Assembly (NCBI RefSeq): GCF_000514775.1
Contig: NZ_AZWO01000001.1
Span: forward strand, 248,001-312,000
DNA from: Salinispora pacifica CNR114
Lineage (GTDB): Bacteria; Actinomycetota; Actinomycetes; Mycobacteriales; Micromonosporaceae
Direction: 5' to 3'
Length of the DNA: 64,000 nucleotides
Shown here: positions 17,387 to 27,779 of the stretch, piece after piece
How the letters are laid out: each line of letters opens with the position of its first letter
Position numbering within the stretch: the first letter of the stretch is position 1
The notes under the pieces: generated by a model
Seen by the model: only the letters and a program-made list of their open reading frames with translations
Told to the model about the DNA's origin: nothing
The model's database searches: none
Translations under genes and position numbers: made by a program

Positions 17387-17737
17387 ATGCCCCCGTCCCC
17401 GCCGCGCCCGACGCCGGGTGCCCGGTGGTCGCTCTCCGCCGTCCTGGTGACAGGCCCCTCGATGGCGCCGACCCTGCGGCACGGCGACGCGGTGCTGGTG
17501 CGCCGTGGGGAACGTGGTGTCCGGGCCGGTGACGTGGTGGTCGCGGTCTTTCGGAGCCGCCCCGACCTGCTGGTGGTCAAGCGAGCGGTTGGTCTGACCG
17601 CGGAGGGCTGGTGGCTCGTGGGCGACAACCCGTTGATCAATGACGACTCACGGGCGTACGGTGGGGCGGACATCTGGGGGCGGGTGGTGGCACGCTACTG
17701 GCCGCGGCCTCGGCTGCTGCGCCGCCGTAGAGTATGA
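17387..17737 (+). CDS. sodX: NiSOD maturation protease SodX (S24/S26 peptidase)
   Basis: 116-aa signal-peptidase-like protease expected to expose the nickel-hook histidine of SodN. The catalytic serine motif is VTGPSMAPTLRHGDAVLV and the general-base lysine is in LLVVKRAVGL; VGDNPLINDDSRAYG is the usual C-terminal box. Start chosen at ATG 17387 after GGAGGTG; an ATG at 17336 would add 17 residues. It lacks a membrane anchor, as in the family. Divergent from sodN across 75 bp. Confidence 0.9.
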   Translation: MPPSPPRPTPGARWSLSAVLVTGPSMAPTLRHGDAVLVRRGERGVRAGDVVVAVFRSRPDLLVVKRAVGLTAEGWWLVGDNPLINDDSRAYGGADIWGRVVARYWPRPRLLRRRRV

Positions 17738-17879
17738 CCCTACTCACATCCGGGTGGACTGCGCCGCACTATGCTCGGCAGGTGTCCCGGGTGACCCCCA
17801 TACCTCGCGCCGCCGGTCAGCGCCCACCTCGCGCCCGGACCGGCCGGTCCAGCTGTATCGACAGATCCTGGAGTCACCA

Positions 17880-19055
17880 ATGTCATCGTCCACTGTGGAC
17901 CCTGCGGACCCGGTCTTCCGACTGCATCAGGGTGGGAAGCTGGCCGTCGCCTCGACCGTCCCGCTGACCAGCCGGGAGGACCTCTCCCTGGCGTACACCC
18001 CGGGGGTGGCCCGAGTCTGTGCGGCCATCGCCGCCGAACCCCGGCTCGCGGATGACTACACCTGGGCCGGGCACACCGTCGCGGTCGTCACCGACGGTTC
18101 CGCCGTGTTGGGGCTCGGCAACATCGGCCCACACGCCGCGCTGCCGGTCATGGAGGGCAAGGCCGTGCTCTTCAAGCAGTTCGGTGGGGTGGACGCGGTG
18201 CCGATCTGTCTGAACACGCAAGACGTGGACGAGATCGTGGCGGCGGTACGGGCCCTCGCCCCCTCCTTCGGCGGCATCAACCTGGAGGACATCAGCGCGC
18301 CGCGCTGCTTCGAGGTCGAGCGGCGCCTCGACGCGGCACTGGACATCCCGGTCTTCCACGATGACCAGCACGGCACCGCGATCGTCGTGCTCGCCGCGCT
18401 CCGCAACGCGGCGGTGCTGCTCAGCCGAAAGCTCGGCGACCTTCGGGTGGTGATCAGTGGCGCGGGTGCCGCCGGGGTGGCGGTGACCAAGATGCTCGTC
18501 GCCGGCGGAGTGCACCCGGAACAGGTGGTGGTCTGTGACTCCCGCGGCATCATCGGGCCGCACCGCGAAGGTCTCACCAGTGCCAAGGCCGAGTTGGCGG
18601 AGCTGACCAACGGTGACGGCCGATGGGGCGACGTGGCCGCGGCGCTGCGCGGCGCCGATGTGCTGATCGGGGTCTCAGGGGGCCAGATCCCCGAGGCGGC
18701 GGTGGCCGGCATGGCTCCGGGCGGGATCGTCTTCGCGTTGGCCAACCCCACCCCCGAGGTGCAGCCGGAGGTGGCCGCCCGGCACGTGGCGGTGGTCGCC
18801 ACCGGTCGAAGCGACCATCCCAACCAGATCAACAATGTGCTCGCCTTCCCCGGTGTCTTCCGCGGCGCGCTGGACGCCCGGGCCACCCGGGTCACCGATG
18901 GCATGAAGGTGGCAGCGGCGGACGCGATTGCCGGGGTGGTCGCCGACTCGCTCACACCCGAGGCGATCGTCCCGTCACCACTCGACCCGCGGGTCGCCCC
19001 CGCAGTGGCCGAGGCGGTCGCGGAGGCCGCCCGGCGCGACGGCGTGACCCGGTAG
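17880..19055 (+). CDS. NAD(P)-dependent malic enzyme
   Basis: 391-aa enzyme converting malate to pyruvate and CO2. Visible motifs are the N-terminal SLAYTPGVARVCAAI, the metal site in VFHDDQHGTAIVVLAAL (near 160), and the Rossmann [13 protein letters not shown] (near 197). Length fits the small bacterial class without the C-terminal phosphotransacetylase-like domain. Links the TCA cycle to pyruvate. Start ATG 17880 follows GGAG. Confidence 0.93.
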   Translation: MSSSTVDPADPVFRLHQGGKLAVASTVPLTSREDLSLAYTPGVARVCAAIAAEPRLADDYTWAGHTVAVVTDGSAVLGLGNIGPHAALPVMEGKAVLFKQFGGVDAVPICLNTQDVDEIVAAVRALAPSFGGINLEDISAPRCFEVERRLDAALDIPVFHDDQHGTAIVVLAALRNAAVLLSRKLGDLRVVISGAGAAGVAVTKMLVAGGVHPEQVVVCDSRGIIGPHREGLTSAKAELAELTNGDGRWGDVAAALRGADVLIGVSGGQIPEAAVAGMAPGGIVFALANPTPEVQPEVAARHVAVVATGRSDHPNQINNVLAFPGVFRGALDARATRVTDGMKVAAADAIAGVVADSLTPEAIVPSPLDPRVAPAVAEAVAEAARRDGVTR

Positions 19056-19215
19056 CCGCGGGCGGCGCGCCGGCGGGATCCGCGCGGCGTGGCGGTGTAA
19101 CCCGGTCGGCGTGGCGGTCAGGATCCGTGCGGTGCGAGGGCGTAGCCCCGACGAGTGGCCTCGCACACGTCGATGGGCCTTCTGGTCGCCCGCCCGGGTT
19201 GTTACCGTGCCGATC

Positions 19216-20169
19216 ATGCGTGCCGCCTTCGCCTCCCGCTTCGACGACGCCAACCCGCTCGCCGCGCTCACCGTCGGCGAGCGGCCGGAACCCGCGCACC
19301 ACGGCGACGACTGGGTGACAATCCGGGTCACCGCCAGCTCGCTCAATCACCACGATCTATGGTCGCTGCGCGGCGTCGGACTACGCACGGAGCAGCTGCC
19401 GATGATCCTGGGCTGCGACGCGGCCGGCGTTGACCCGGACGGCAACCCGGTGGTCGTCTACCCGGTGCTCCCCACCCCGAGCGACCCCCGCCGGGTCTCG
19501 ATCCTCTCCGAGCACTTCCCGGGCACGCTGGCCGAACGGGTCGCCGTACCCCGGGCGAACCTGCTACCGCTGCCGGCGGGCCTGGCGGCGACTGATGCCG
19601 CCTGCCTGCCCACCGCCTGGCTGACCGCATGGCGGATGCTCACCACTCGCGGCCGGGTGGACGAGGCCGCCGCCGTGCTGGTGCAGGGAGCGGGGGGAGG
19701 CGTGGCCACCGCGGCCGTCGCGCTCGCCGCCGCGATGGGTAAGCGGGTCTATGCGACCAGCCGGGACGCCGCCAAGCGGGAGCGGGTCGCGGCGCTCGGC
19801 GCCACCGCCGTCGAACCGGGCGCCCGGCTGCCGGAGCGGGTGGACCTGGTGATCGAGACAGTCGGTGCCGCGACCTTCGACCACTCGTTGAAGTCAGCCG
19901 CGCCGATGGCCCGGATCGTGGTCTCCGGCGCTACCGCCGGGCACGAACCCAAAGTCAACCTGCGCCGTGTCTTCGCCATGCAGCTGGAGATCCTCGGCAC
20001 CTCCATGGGCACCCCGGACGAGCTGGCCGCGCTGCTGGCCTTCTGCGCTGAGCGGGGGCTGCGCCCGGTGGTGGACCGGGTGGTGCCGTTCACCGCGGTC
20101 GAGGAGGCCTTCGTCCGCCTGCACTCCGGCGATGTCTTCGGCAAGGTGGTCGTCGACCACGCCGCCTGA
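19216..20169 (+). CDS. MDR-superfamily zinc-type alcohol dehydrogenase/quinone oxidoreductase
   Basis: 317-aa medium-chain oxidoreductase. The N-terminal GroES-like part has SSLNHHDLWSLRGVG and LGCDAAGVDPDGNPV; the NAD(P) domain has VLVQGAGGGVATAAVALAAAMG near residue 155. The structural-zinc cysteine cluster of classical alcohol dehydrogenases is absent. Substrate unknown. Converges on ackA, 6 bp between stops. Confidence 0.85.
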   Translation: MRAAFASRFDDANPLAALTVGERPEPAHHGDDWVTIRVTASSLNHHDLWSLRGVGLRTEQLPMILGCDAAGVDPDGNPVVVYPVLPTPSDPRRVSILSEHFPGTLAERVAVPRANLLPLPAGLAATDAACLPTAWLTAWRMLTTRGRVDEAAAVLVQGAGGGVATAAVALAAAMGKRVYATSRDAAKRERVAALGATAVEPGARLPERVDLVIETVGAATFDHSLKSAAPMARIVVSGATAGHEPKVNLRRVFAMQLEILGTSMGTPDELAALLAFCAERGLRPVVDRVVPFTAVEEAFVRLHSGDVFGKVVVDHAA

Positions 20170-20175
20170 GCGACG

Positions 20176-21291
20176 TCATCGTCGGCCCGCCACCTCCCGG
20201 GCGGAACGGGCGATCTCCCGCTCCTCGTCGGTGCCGATGACGCAGACGGCCACCTCGCCCCCGTCCGGCGAGATGACCCGGTCGCCACTGCCGGCGTTGC
20301 GCTCCGGATCGACCGTGATCCCGAGGCGCTCCAGTCCGGCCAGGGCCGCCGCGCGGACCGGGGCGGCGTGCTCACCGACGCCGGCGGTAAAGGTCACCGC
20401 GTCCACCCGGCCGAGCAACGCGTAGTACGCCCCGACGTAGCTGGTGATCCGGCGGCAGTACACGTCGAAGGCGAGGCAGGCGGCCTGGTCGCCGTCCGCC
20501 CGGCGGGCGAGCACCTCGCGCATGTCATTGGCGCCGGTGAGCCCGTACAAGCCGCTGCGGTGGTTGAGCAGGTCGTCGATGTCGGCTACGCCCAGCCCGC
20601 CCTCCCGCCGCAGATGAAAGATCACCGCTGGGTCCAGGTCGCCGCTCCGGGTGCCCATGACCAGCCCTTCAAGCGGGGACATCCCCATCGAGGTGGCCAC
20701 GCTGCGCCCGCCGGCCACGGCGGCGGCGCTCGCGCCGTTGCCCAGGTGCAGGGTGATGGTGTTGGTGTCGGCGTACGGACGACCCAGCACCTCCGCCGTG
20801 CGCCGGGAGACGTACGCGTGGGAGGTGCCGTGGAAGCCGTACCGCCGGATGCCGTACCGGTCGGCCGTCGCCCGGTCGATCGCGTAGGTGGCGGCGGACT
20901 CGGGCAGCGTGGTGTGGAAGGCGGTGTCGAAGACGGCGACCTGGGGGACTCCGGGCAGCGTCGCCCGGGCGACCTCGATGCCGGCCAGGTTGGCCGGGTT
21001 GTGTAACGGGGCGAGTGGCACCAACTCTCGGATCGCGGCGAGCACCGCGTCGTCGATCAGGACCGGCTCGCCGAAGCGGCGGCCGCCGTGCACCACCCGG
21101 TGGCCAATGGCGGCCAGCCCGGTCAGGTCGAGCTCGGCGAGGATCCCCCGGATGGCGGTGCCGTGGTCCGCCGGCCCGCCCCCGGGTTCACCAATCCGCT
21201 CGACGGCGCCCCGGTCGAGGACTTCGTCGCCGTCGTAGAGTCGCCACTTGACCGACGACGACCCACAGTTGAGTACCAGCACCCGGCTCAT
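20176..21291 (-). CDS. ackA: Acetate kinase
   Basis: 371-aa kinase interconverting acetyl phosphate + ADP and acetate + ATP. The N-terminal LVLNCGSSSVKWRLY and YGFHGTSHAYVSRR (catalytic His) and HLGNGASAAAVAGGRSVATSMG are the standard AckA signatures. Slightly short for the family (about 390-400) through short loops. ATG at 21291 overlaps the pta stop (ATGA), so the two are coupled. Confidence 0.96.
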   Translation of the reverse strand: MSRVLVLNCGSSSVKWRLYDGDEVLDRGAVERIGEPGGGPADHGTAIRGILAELDLTGLAAIGHRVVHGGRRFGEPVLIDDAVLAAIRELVPLAPLHNPANLAGIEVARATLPGVPQVAVFDTAFHTTLPESAATYAIDRATADRYGIRRYGFHGTSHAYVSRRTAEVLGRPYADTNTITLHLGNGASAAAVAGGRSVATSMGMSPLEGLVMGTRSGDLDPAVIFHLRREGGLGVADIDDLLNHRSGLYGLTGANDMREVLARRADGDQAACLAFDVYCRRITSYVGAYYALLGRVDAVTFTAGVGEHAAPVRAAALAGLERLGITVDPERNAGSGDRVISPDGGEVAVCVIGTDEEREIARSAREVAGRR

Positions 21292-23354
21292 TTGCCTGCC
21301 TCTCCGGCCTGGATCGCGGTGATCGCCACCGTGTTGACGATGTCCGGGACGGTCGCACCCCGGGAAAGGTCGTTCACCGGCCGGCGTAGCCCCTGCATGA
21401 CCGGTCCGACCGCCACCGCCCGGGCAGACCGTTGCACCGCCTTGTACGTGTTGTTGCCCGTGTTCAGATCCGGGAAGACGAAGACCGTCGCCCGCCCGGC
21501 GACCGTACTGCCGGGCAGCTTCGTCGCCGCCACCGTCGGGTCGATCGCCGCGTCGTACTGGATCGGCCCCTCGACCAGCAGATCCGGTCGGCGCTCCCGA
21601 ACCCGTCGGGTGGCCTCCGCGACCTTCTCCACATCGGCGCCGGCGCCCGAACTGCCGGTCGAGTACGACAACATCGCCACCCGCGGCTCGATGCCGAACC
21701 GGACGGCGGTGTCGGCGGACGAGATCGCGATGTCGGCGAGCTGGGCGGCGTCCGGGTCGGGATTGACCGCGCAGTCGCCGTAGACGAGTACCCGGTCGGC
21801 GAGCAGCATGAAGAAGACGCTGGAGGCGATGGAGACATCGGGCAGATTGCGGATGATCTCGAAGGCGGGGCGGATGGTGGCAGCGGTGGTGTGGGTGGCG
21901 CCGGAGACCATGCCGTCGGCGTACCCGGCCCACACCATCATCGTGCCGAAGTAGTTCGGCTGGGGCACGATGTCGTGGGCGAGGTCCGGGGTCACGCCCC
22001 GGTGGGCGCGGAGCCGGGCGTACCCGTCGGCGAACTCGTCGCGCCATTCGCTGGTGAACGGATCGATCACCCGTGCGCCGGCGATGTCGACGCCCAACTC
22101 CCGGGTCCGCCGGGCGATATCGTCGGGCCGGCCGAGCAGGGTCAGCTCGGCTACATCCCGGCGTAGCAGGATTTCGGCGGCCCGCAGGATCCGCTCCTCG
22201 CTGCCCTCCGGCAGCACCACATGCCGGCGCTGTGCCCGGGCACGGTCGATCAGGTCGTACTCGAACATCAGCGGGGTGACCCGCTGCGAACGGGTGACCC
22301 GTAGTCGGCGGGACAGGTCGTCGGTGTCCACGCAGCGTTCGAAGGCGCCCAGCGCGGCCTCCACCTTGCGGGGGTTGCTGGCGCTGAGCCGGCCCTCGAT
22401 CCGGTTGCAGGCGGCCACCGTGTCGTAGCTGTCACTGGGCACGGAGAGCACGGAGAGGCCCGGCCGTAGCAGCTCGACCAGCTGCATTGTGCGCGGGTCC
22501 GGCGTTTCACCGAGGGTGAGGACCAGCCCGGAGAGCGCGACCTGTCCCGCGACGTGCGCGGCGTTGGTGGCGACCAGGAGATCGTCCCGATCCCCCGGCA
22601 TGATCACCAGGGCGCCTTCGGTCAGGTGGTCGAGCAGCGTGGGCACGTGGGCCGCGCCGACGACATAGTCGAGCACGTCGCGGCTGAGCGCGGCGTCATC
22701 CCCAACGAGCTGGGTGGCGCCGAGCGCCGTCGCCACCTCGGCAACGGTCGGCGCCGACACGCTGGGCACCTCGGGGATCAGGTACGCGGGCACCGGCAAC
22801 TCGGGCAGGGTGAGCGGACCGGTCACCCGGTTCGCGACGACCGCCAGCACCGTCGCGCCGAGGTCCGCGAGGTCGTGGTACGCGCCCCGGGCCGCTGCCG
22901 CGATGGTGGCGGTCTCCTGCTCGTACCCGTCCACCACGGGGACCACGACGCTGCCGAACTCGGTCGCGAGCCGGGCATTGAAGGCCAGTTCCCGTGGGCC
23001 GGCGCCGTCGCCGTCGTCGGCGAAGTCACTGCCCACCACGACCACCGCCGGGAACTGCCGCTCGACCGCGCGGTACCGCTCGAGGATGCGGGAGACGAGC
23101 TGCTCCCGCCGTCCTTCGGCGACCATCCCGGTGGCCTCGGTGTAGGTGGTGCCGGTGAGGTCTTCGATCGGCAGGCCGACCCGGTAGCGTTTGCTCAGTA
23201 GGGCGAGGATCGGGTCCGGCTGGTCGCCTCGGACCAACGGCCGGAAGATTCCGACTCGGCCAACCTGTCGGGACAACAGCTCCGCCAGTCCCAGGGCGAC
23301 GGTGGACTTGCCGCCACCGGAACTCACGCTGGTCAGATACACACTCCGCGCCAC
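21288..23354 (-). CDS. pta: Phosphate acetyltransferase, long three-domain form
   Basis: 688-aa enzyme converting acetyl-CoA + Pi to acetyl phosphate. The N-terminal P-loop-like domain begins SVYLTSVSSGGGKSTVALGL, a DRTGG domain follows near 220-330, and the C-terminal PTA domain holds VSGATHTTAATIRPAF and MLSYSTGSSGAGADV. The GTG at 23354 begins right at the conserved strand; the frame remains open to 23444 but that extension is low-complexity. Upstream of ackA in one operon for overflow acetate metabolism. Confidence 0.94.
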   Translation of the reverse strand: MARSVYLTSVSSGGGKSTVALGLAELLSRQVGRVGIFRPLVRGDQPDPILALLSKRYRVGLPIEDLTGTTYTEATGMVAEGRREQLVSRILERYRAVERQFPAVVVVGSDFADDGDGAGPRELAFNARLATEFGSVVVPVVDGYEQETATIAAAARGAYHDLADLGATVLAVVANRVTGPLTLPELPVPAYLIPEVPSVSAPTVAEVATALGATQLVGDDAALSRDVLDYVVGAAHVPTLLDHLTEGALVIMPGDRDDLLVATNAAHVAGQVALSGLVLTLGETPDPRTMQLVELLRPGLSVLSVPSDSYDTVAACNRIEGRLSASNPRKVEAALGAFERCVDTDDLSRRLRVTRSQRVTPLMFEYDLIDRARAQRRHVVLPEGSEERILRAAEILLRRDVAELTLLGRPDDIARRTRELGVDIAGARVIDPFTSEWRDEFADGYARLRAHRGVTPDLAHDIVPQPNYFGTMMVWAGYADGMVSGATHTTAATIRPAFEIIRNLPDVSIASSVFFMLLADRVLVYGDCAVNPDPDAAQLADIAISSADTAVRFGIEPRVAMLSYSTGSSGAGADVEKVAEATRRVRERRPDLLVEGPIQYDAAIDPTVAATKLPGSTVAGRATVFVFPDLNTGNNTYKAVQRSARAVAVGPVMQGLRRPVNDLSRGATVPDIVNTVAITAIQAGEAGK

Positions 23355-23444
23355 GAGATCCACTCTAGGAGCTCGTCGGGCTGTCCGCCTGGGTCCTTCG
23401 GCCCGGTCATCCGGCCCGGGGCCCGGGTGTTCGTCGTGCACCAC

Positions 23445-23522
23445 AAACTCCCCGGGGGAGTTCGTGCCGTTCCCGGGGAGTTGTGGGGCGGCTCCCGGGG
23501 CCTTGTGGGACGGCTCCCGGGG
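23445..23522. repeat. Short CCCGGG-centred repeats between pta and the DUF6104 gene
   Basis: The block TTGTGGGGCGGCTCCCGGGG at 23481-23500 recurs with one change at 23503-23522, and two related CCCGGG palindromes lie at about 23448-23480. Each can fold on itself. Position after the upstream minus-strand gene suggests termination or spacing, which is not established. Confidence 0.55.
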
Positions 23523-23534
23523 GTGCTTGCGGCC

Positions 23535-23714
23535 CTACTCGTCGTCCTCGTCGTCCAGCCGAGCCAGGTAGGTGGCGAAGCGCTCGATCGGGGTCTCGAA
23601 TTCGGGGTTCTGGTCGACGAAGTCGCGTAGGCGCTCGGCGAGCCACTCGAAGCTGACCTGCTCGTCGCCGCGGCGCTCGGTCAGTTCCTCGATCCCTCGG
23701 TCGGTGAAGTACAT
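23535..23714 (-). CDS. Small conserved actinobacterial protein (DUF6104-like)
   Basis: 59-aa acidic protein: MYFTDRGIEELTERRGDEQ at the start and ARLDDEDDE at the end. The sequence is of a type conserved through Streptomyces and relatives, remembered as DUF6104; function unknown. ATG at 23714 is preferred over a GTG at 23729 because GAGGAA lies 5 nt upstream. Lies 76 bp downstream of kgd on the same strand. Confidence 0.78.
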   Translation of the reverse strand: MYFTDRGIEELTERRGDEQVSFEWLAERLRDFVDQNPEFETPIERFATYLARLDDEDDE

Positions 23715-23790
23715 GCGTTCCTCGGTCACGTCGTGATGTGGGGGGCCGGGACGGTCGTCCCAGCCCCCACCAGTACGGGTTGGGTGGTGC

Positions 23791-26700
23791 CTACGGGCGG
23801 GGGAGAGCTGCGTCGAGCAGGGCGGAGAGCTCGACGTCGTGCATCTTGGCCGAGCCGACCGCCGGGGCGGCGGCCGCTGGGCGGGAGATGCGGCGCAGCC
23901 GTACCCCGTCCAGGTGCTCCAGCATGTTGAGCGCGACGAACGACCAGGCGCCCTGGTTGGCCGGCTCCTCCTGGACCCAGGCGAAGTCCACCGCGTTCGG
24001 GTACGCCGCGAGCGCGGCCCGAATCTCCTCGATCGGCATCGGATAGAGCTGCTCGACCCGGATGATCGCAGTGTCGGTGATACCGCGATCCTGCCGGGCC
24101 TGGAACAGGTCGTAGTAGACCTTGCCCGAGCAGAGCAACACCCGCTGCACCTGCTCCGGGGCGGGGGCGCCCCCGTCGGACAGCACCGACTGGAAGGTGC
24201 CGTTGGTGAAGTCCTCGACCTGCGAGACGCAGAGCCGGTGCCGCAGCAGGGACTTCGGCGTGAAGACGATGAGGGGCTTGCGCTTCGGCGACAGGGCCTG
24301 GCGACGCAGCAGGTGGAAGTAGTTCGCCGGGGTCGTCGGGATCGCCACCCGCATGTTGTCCTCGGCGCAGAGCTGGAGGAACCGTTCCGGGCGGCCGGAG
24401 GTGTGGTCCGGGCCCTGGCCCTCGTGGCCGTGCGGCAGCAGCAGCGTGACCGCGGAGCGCTGACCCCACTTCACCTCGCCGGAGGAGATGAACTCGTCGA
24501 TCACCGACTGGGCGCCGTTGACGAAGTCACCGAACTGGGCCTCCCAGCAGACCAGCGCGTTGACGTTCTCCACCGAGTAGCCGTACTCGAAGCCCATCGC
24601 CGCGTACTCGGACAGGAGCGAGTCGTGTACGAAGAACCGGGACCGTTCACCGCCGACGGTGAGTGCCTCCAGGGGCAGGTGGTCGTCGCCGGTCTCGGAG
24701 TCCACGACGGAGGCGTGCCGCTGCACGAAGGTGCCGCGGCGGGAGTCCTGCCCGGCGAGCCGGATGGTGACCCCGTCGTGCAGCAACGCACCGAAGGCGA
24801 TGATCTCGCCGAAGCCCCAGTCGATGTTGCCCTCGCTGGCCATCTTGGCCCGCCGGTCGAGCAGCTGCTGGATCCGCTTGTGCGGGGTGAAGGCCTCCGG
24901 CAGGTTGAGGTGCGCCTCGCCGATCGTCCGGATGACATCGGCGTCGGTGGCGGTCTCCACCGGTGGCTCGGGCTCGTCCTTCCGCTGCGGGCGGCTGAGC
25001 TGACGGGGTGCGGTGGCGGCGTCTCGGGTGGCCTTGAAGACCCGCTCCAGCTGCGCCTGGTAGTCGCGCAGCAGCTCCTCCGCGTCCTCCACGGTGATGT
25101 CGCCCCGCCCGATCAGCTCCTCGGTGTAGAGCTTGCGAACCGACCGCTTCGAGTCGATGATCCGGTACATCTCCGGGTTCGACATCGACGGGTCGTCGCC
25201 CTCGTTGTGCCCGCGTCGGCGGTAGCAGACCAGGTCGATGACGACATCCTTGTTGAACGTCTGTCGGTACGCGAAGGCCAGCTGGGCGACCCGCACCACG
25301 GCCTCCGGGTCGTCACCGTTGACGTGGAAGATCGGCGCCTGGATCATCCGGGCCACGTCGGTGCTGTAGAGGCTGGAGCGGCTGTACTCCGGTGCGGTGG
25401 TGAAGCCGACCTGGTTGTTGACCACCACGTGCACCGTGCCGCCGGTGCGGTAGCCGCGGAGCTGGGACAGGTTCAGCGTCTCGGCGACGACTCCCTGGCC
25501 GGCGAAGGCCGCGTCACCGTGCACCGCCAGCGGCAGTACGGTGTAGCCCTCCAACTTGAGGTCGATCCGGTCCTGCTTGGCCCGGACGATGCCCTCCAGC
25601 ACCGGGTCAACGGCCTCCAGGTGCGACGGGTTCGCCACCACCGAGACCTTGACCGAGTGTTCGCCGTCCGGGGTGGTGAACTTGCCGTTCTGCCCGAGGT
25701 GGTACTTCACGTCGCCGGAGCCCTGCGTGGAGCGCGGGTCCAGGTGTCCCTCGAACTCGGAGAAGATCTTCTCGTACGGCTTGCCGACGATGTTGGCCAA
25801 CACGTTGAGTCGGCCCCGGTGCGCCATGCCGATGACGACCTCGTCCAGCCCACCTTCGGCGGAGGCCTCCAACACCTCGCCGAGCAGCGGAATCAGCGAC
25901 TCGCCCCCCTCCAACGAGAAGCGCTTCTGGCCGACGTACTTGGTCTGCAGGAAGGTTTCGAAGGCCTCCGCGGCGTTCAGCCGGTTGAGGACGTGCTTCT
26001 GTTCGTTGACCGCCGGCTTCTCGTACTTGCGCTCGACCCGCTGCTGGATCCAGCGCCGCTCCTCCGGGTCCTGGATGTGCATGTACTCGATGCCGACCCG
26101 GCGGCAGTAGGTGTCCCGGAGCACGCCGAGGACATCGCGCAACTTCATCCGCTGCCGGTTGGCGAACCCGTTCACCGGGAACTGGCGGTCCAGGTCCCAC
26201 AGGGTGAGCCCGTGCTGGAGGACGTCCAGGTCCGGGTGCTTGCGGATCTTGAACTCCAGCGGGTCGGTGTCGGCCATCAGATGGCCCCGCACCCGGTAGG
26301 CGTGGATCAGCTCGTGGACCCGGGCAGTCTTGTTGATCTGACCCTCGCCGTCGATCGCGACGTCGCGCATCCAGCGCACCGGCTCGTACGGGATGCGGAG
26401 CGACGTGAAGATCTCGTCGTAGAAGCCGTGCTCGCCGAGGAGTACCTCGTGCATCACCTTGAGGAACTCGCCGGACTGCGCGCCCTGGATGATCCGGTGG
26501 TCGTAGGTGCTGGTCAGCGTGATGACCTTACTGACCGCCAACTCGGCGAGGGTGCCCTCGCTCATGCCCTGGTACGGCGCCGGGTACTCCATCGCCCCGA
26601 CACCGATGATCGCGCTCTGGCCGGTCATGAGTCGTGGCATCGAGTGCACGGTGCCGATGCCGCCGGGGTTGGTCAGCGAGATGGTGGTGCCGCTGTAGTC

Positions 26701-27516
26701 CTCCATGGTCAGCTCGTTCTTCCGAGCCCGCCGGACCACGTCCTCGTACGCCTGCCAGAACTGGCGGAAGTCCAGCTGTTCACAGGCCTTGATGGAGGGC
26801 ACCACCAGGTTGCGGCTGCCGTCCGGCTTGACCAGGTCGATCGCGATTCCGAGGTTGATGTGCTCGGGGCGGACCAACGCCGGTTTGCCGTCCACGACGG
26901 CGAAGGAGTTGTTCATCTCCGGGTGCATCGCCAGCGCGCGGACCAGCGCGTATCCGACCAGGTGGGTGAAGCTGACCTTCCCGCCGCGGCCCCGGGCGAG
27001 GTGGTTGTTGATCACAATGCGGTTGTCCACCAGCAGCTTGGCCGGAACTGCGCGCACGCTGGTCGCGGTCGGCACGCTCAACGAGGCGTCCATGTTCTGG
27101 ACGATTTTGGCGGCGACCCCGCGTAGCGGTGCGGTCTGCGGGCCGGATGCGGTGGGTGTGGTGGCCGGCTTCGTGGGGGCGGGCTTGGCGGCCGGCTTCG
27201 CGGCGGCGGGCTTCGCGGCGGGCTTGCTGGGAGCGGGCTTGCTGGGGGCGGGCTTGGTCGATCCGCGCTCCGGGGTGGCAGCGGGCGGGGCGGCCGAGGG
27301 TGCCGGCCGGCCGTCGGGCTCCGGCTTCGCGGCCGGTTCGCCATCCCGCGTCTCTCCCGGGCCCGGGGTGGGCCGGTAGTCGGCGAAGAAGTCGTGCCAG
27401 GCCGGGTCGACGCTGGTGGGGTCGGTCAGGAACCGCTGGTACATCTCTTCGACGATCCACTCGTTCGGGCCGAAACCCGCCAGTGGGTTCTCCTGCGAGG
27501 TCTGCTGGGTCGACAC
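23791..27516 (-). CDS. kgd: Multifunctional 2-oxoglutarate enzyme Kgd (E1/E2-like)
   Basis: 1241-aa TCA-cycle protein. The N-terminal segment ([21 protein letters not shown]) is followed by a Lys-Pro-Ala linker (about 80-125), an E2-type acyltransferase domain without lipoyl domain ([19 protein letters not shown] has the DHR-x-x-x-G site near 355) and a ThDP-dependent E1 domain ([29 protein letters not shown]). It is the actinobacterial oxoglutarate dehydrogenase component that can also decarboxylate or carboligate 2-oxoglutarate. In the family it is inhibited by the FHA protein GarA. Confidence 0.96.
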   Translation of the reverse strand: MSTQQTSQENPLAGFGPNEWIVEEMYQRFLTDPTSVDPAWHDFFADYRPTPGPGETRDGEPAAKPEPDGRPAPSAAPPAATPERGSTKPAPSKPAPSKPAAKPAAAKPAAKPAPTKPATTPTASGPQTAPLRGVAAKIVQNMDASLSVPTATSVRAVPAKLLVDNRIVINNHLARGRGGKVSFTHLVGYALVRALAMHPEMNNSFAVVDGKPALVRPEHINLGIAIDLVKPDGSRNLVVPSIKACEQLDFRQFWQAYEDVVRRARKNELTMEDYSGTTISLTNPGGIGTVHSMPRLMTGQSAIIGVGAMEYPAPYQGMSEGTLAELAVSKVITLTSTYDHRIIQGAQSGEFLKVMHEVLLGEHGFYDEIFTSLRIPYEPVRWMRDVAIDGEGQINKTARVHELIHAYRVRGHLMADTDPLEFKIRKHPDLDVLQHGLTLWDLDRQFPVNGFANRQRMKLRDVLGVLRDTYCRRVGIEYMHIQDPEERRWIQQRVERKYEKPAVNEQKHVLNRLNAAEAFETFLQTKYVGQKRFSLEGGESLIPLLGEVLEASAEGGLDEVVIGMAHRGRLNVLANIVGKPYEKIFSEFEGHLDPRSTQGSGDVKYHLGQNGKFTTPDGEHSVKVSVVANPSHLEAVDPVLEGIVRAKQDRIDLKLEGYTVLPLAVHGDAAFAGQGVVAETLNLSQLRGYRTGGTVHVVVNNQVGFTTAPEYSRSSLYSTDVARMIQAPIFHVNGDDPEAVVRVAQLAFAYRQTFNKDVVIDLVCYRRRGHNEGDDPSMSNPEMYRIIDSKRSVRKLYTEELIGRGDITVEDAEELLRDYQAQLERVFKATRDAATAPRQLSRPQRKDEPEPPVETATDADVIRTIGEAHLNLPEAFTPHKRIQQLLDRRAKMASEGNIDWGFGEIIAFGALLHDGVTIRLAGQDSRRGTFVQRHASVVDSETGDDHLPLEALTVGGERSRFFVHDSLLSEYAAMGFEYGYSVENVNALVCWEAQFGDFVNGAQSVIDEFISSGEVKWGQRSAVTLLLPHGHEGQGPDHTSGRPERFLQLCAEDNMRVAIPTTPANYFHLLRRQALSPKRKPLIVFTPKSLLRHRLCVSQVEDFTNGTFQSVLSDGGAPAPEQVQRVLLCSGKVYYDLFQARQDRGITDTAIIRVEQLYPMPIEEIRAALAAYPNAVDFAWVQEEPANQGAWSFVALNMLEHLDGVRLRRISRPAAAAPAVGSAKMHDVELSALLDAALPRP

Positions 27517-27779
27517 GGCCGGTAATCGCCTCTTTCACGCAAGTTTGTGGGTTACGCCGAACGCCGGGGGTCCCCGGACACACGAGTCAGGTTCCAGGCT
27601 ACGCCGTACCAAACCGATAGGAGTTGCCGACTCGGCTCCGTGGGGGGTTTCACAGAAAACGCCAGGCGGTTGCCGGTCGCGGTGCCTCCCGCCGACTCCT
27701 GGTACCCGGCCCGAGCCCGTTGGCTGCGGACGGACGTACCCGCCCGAAGAGCAGGTACGCCGTCCACCTGATGGATCCG

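Noticed and set aside
23839..27126. 1095-aa open frame on the plus strand
   Set aside because: It is the antisense shadow of kgd; high GC3 on the minus strand opens this frame. The product is a charged low-complexity string with no domain.
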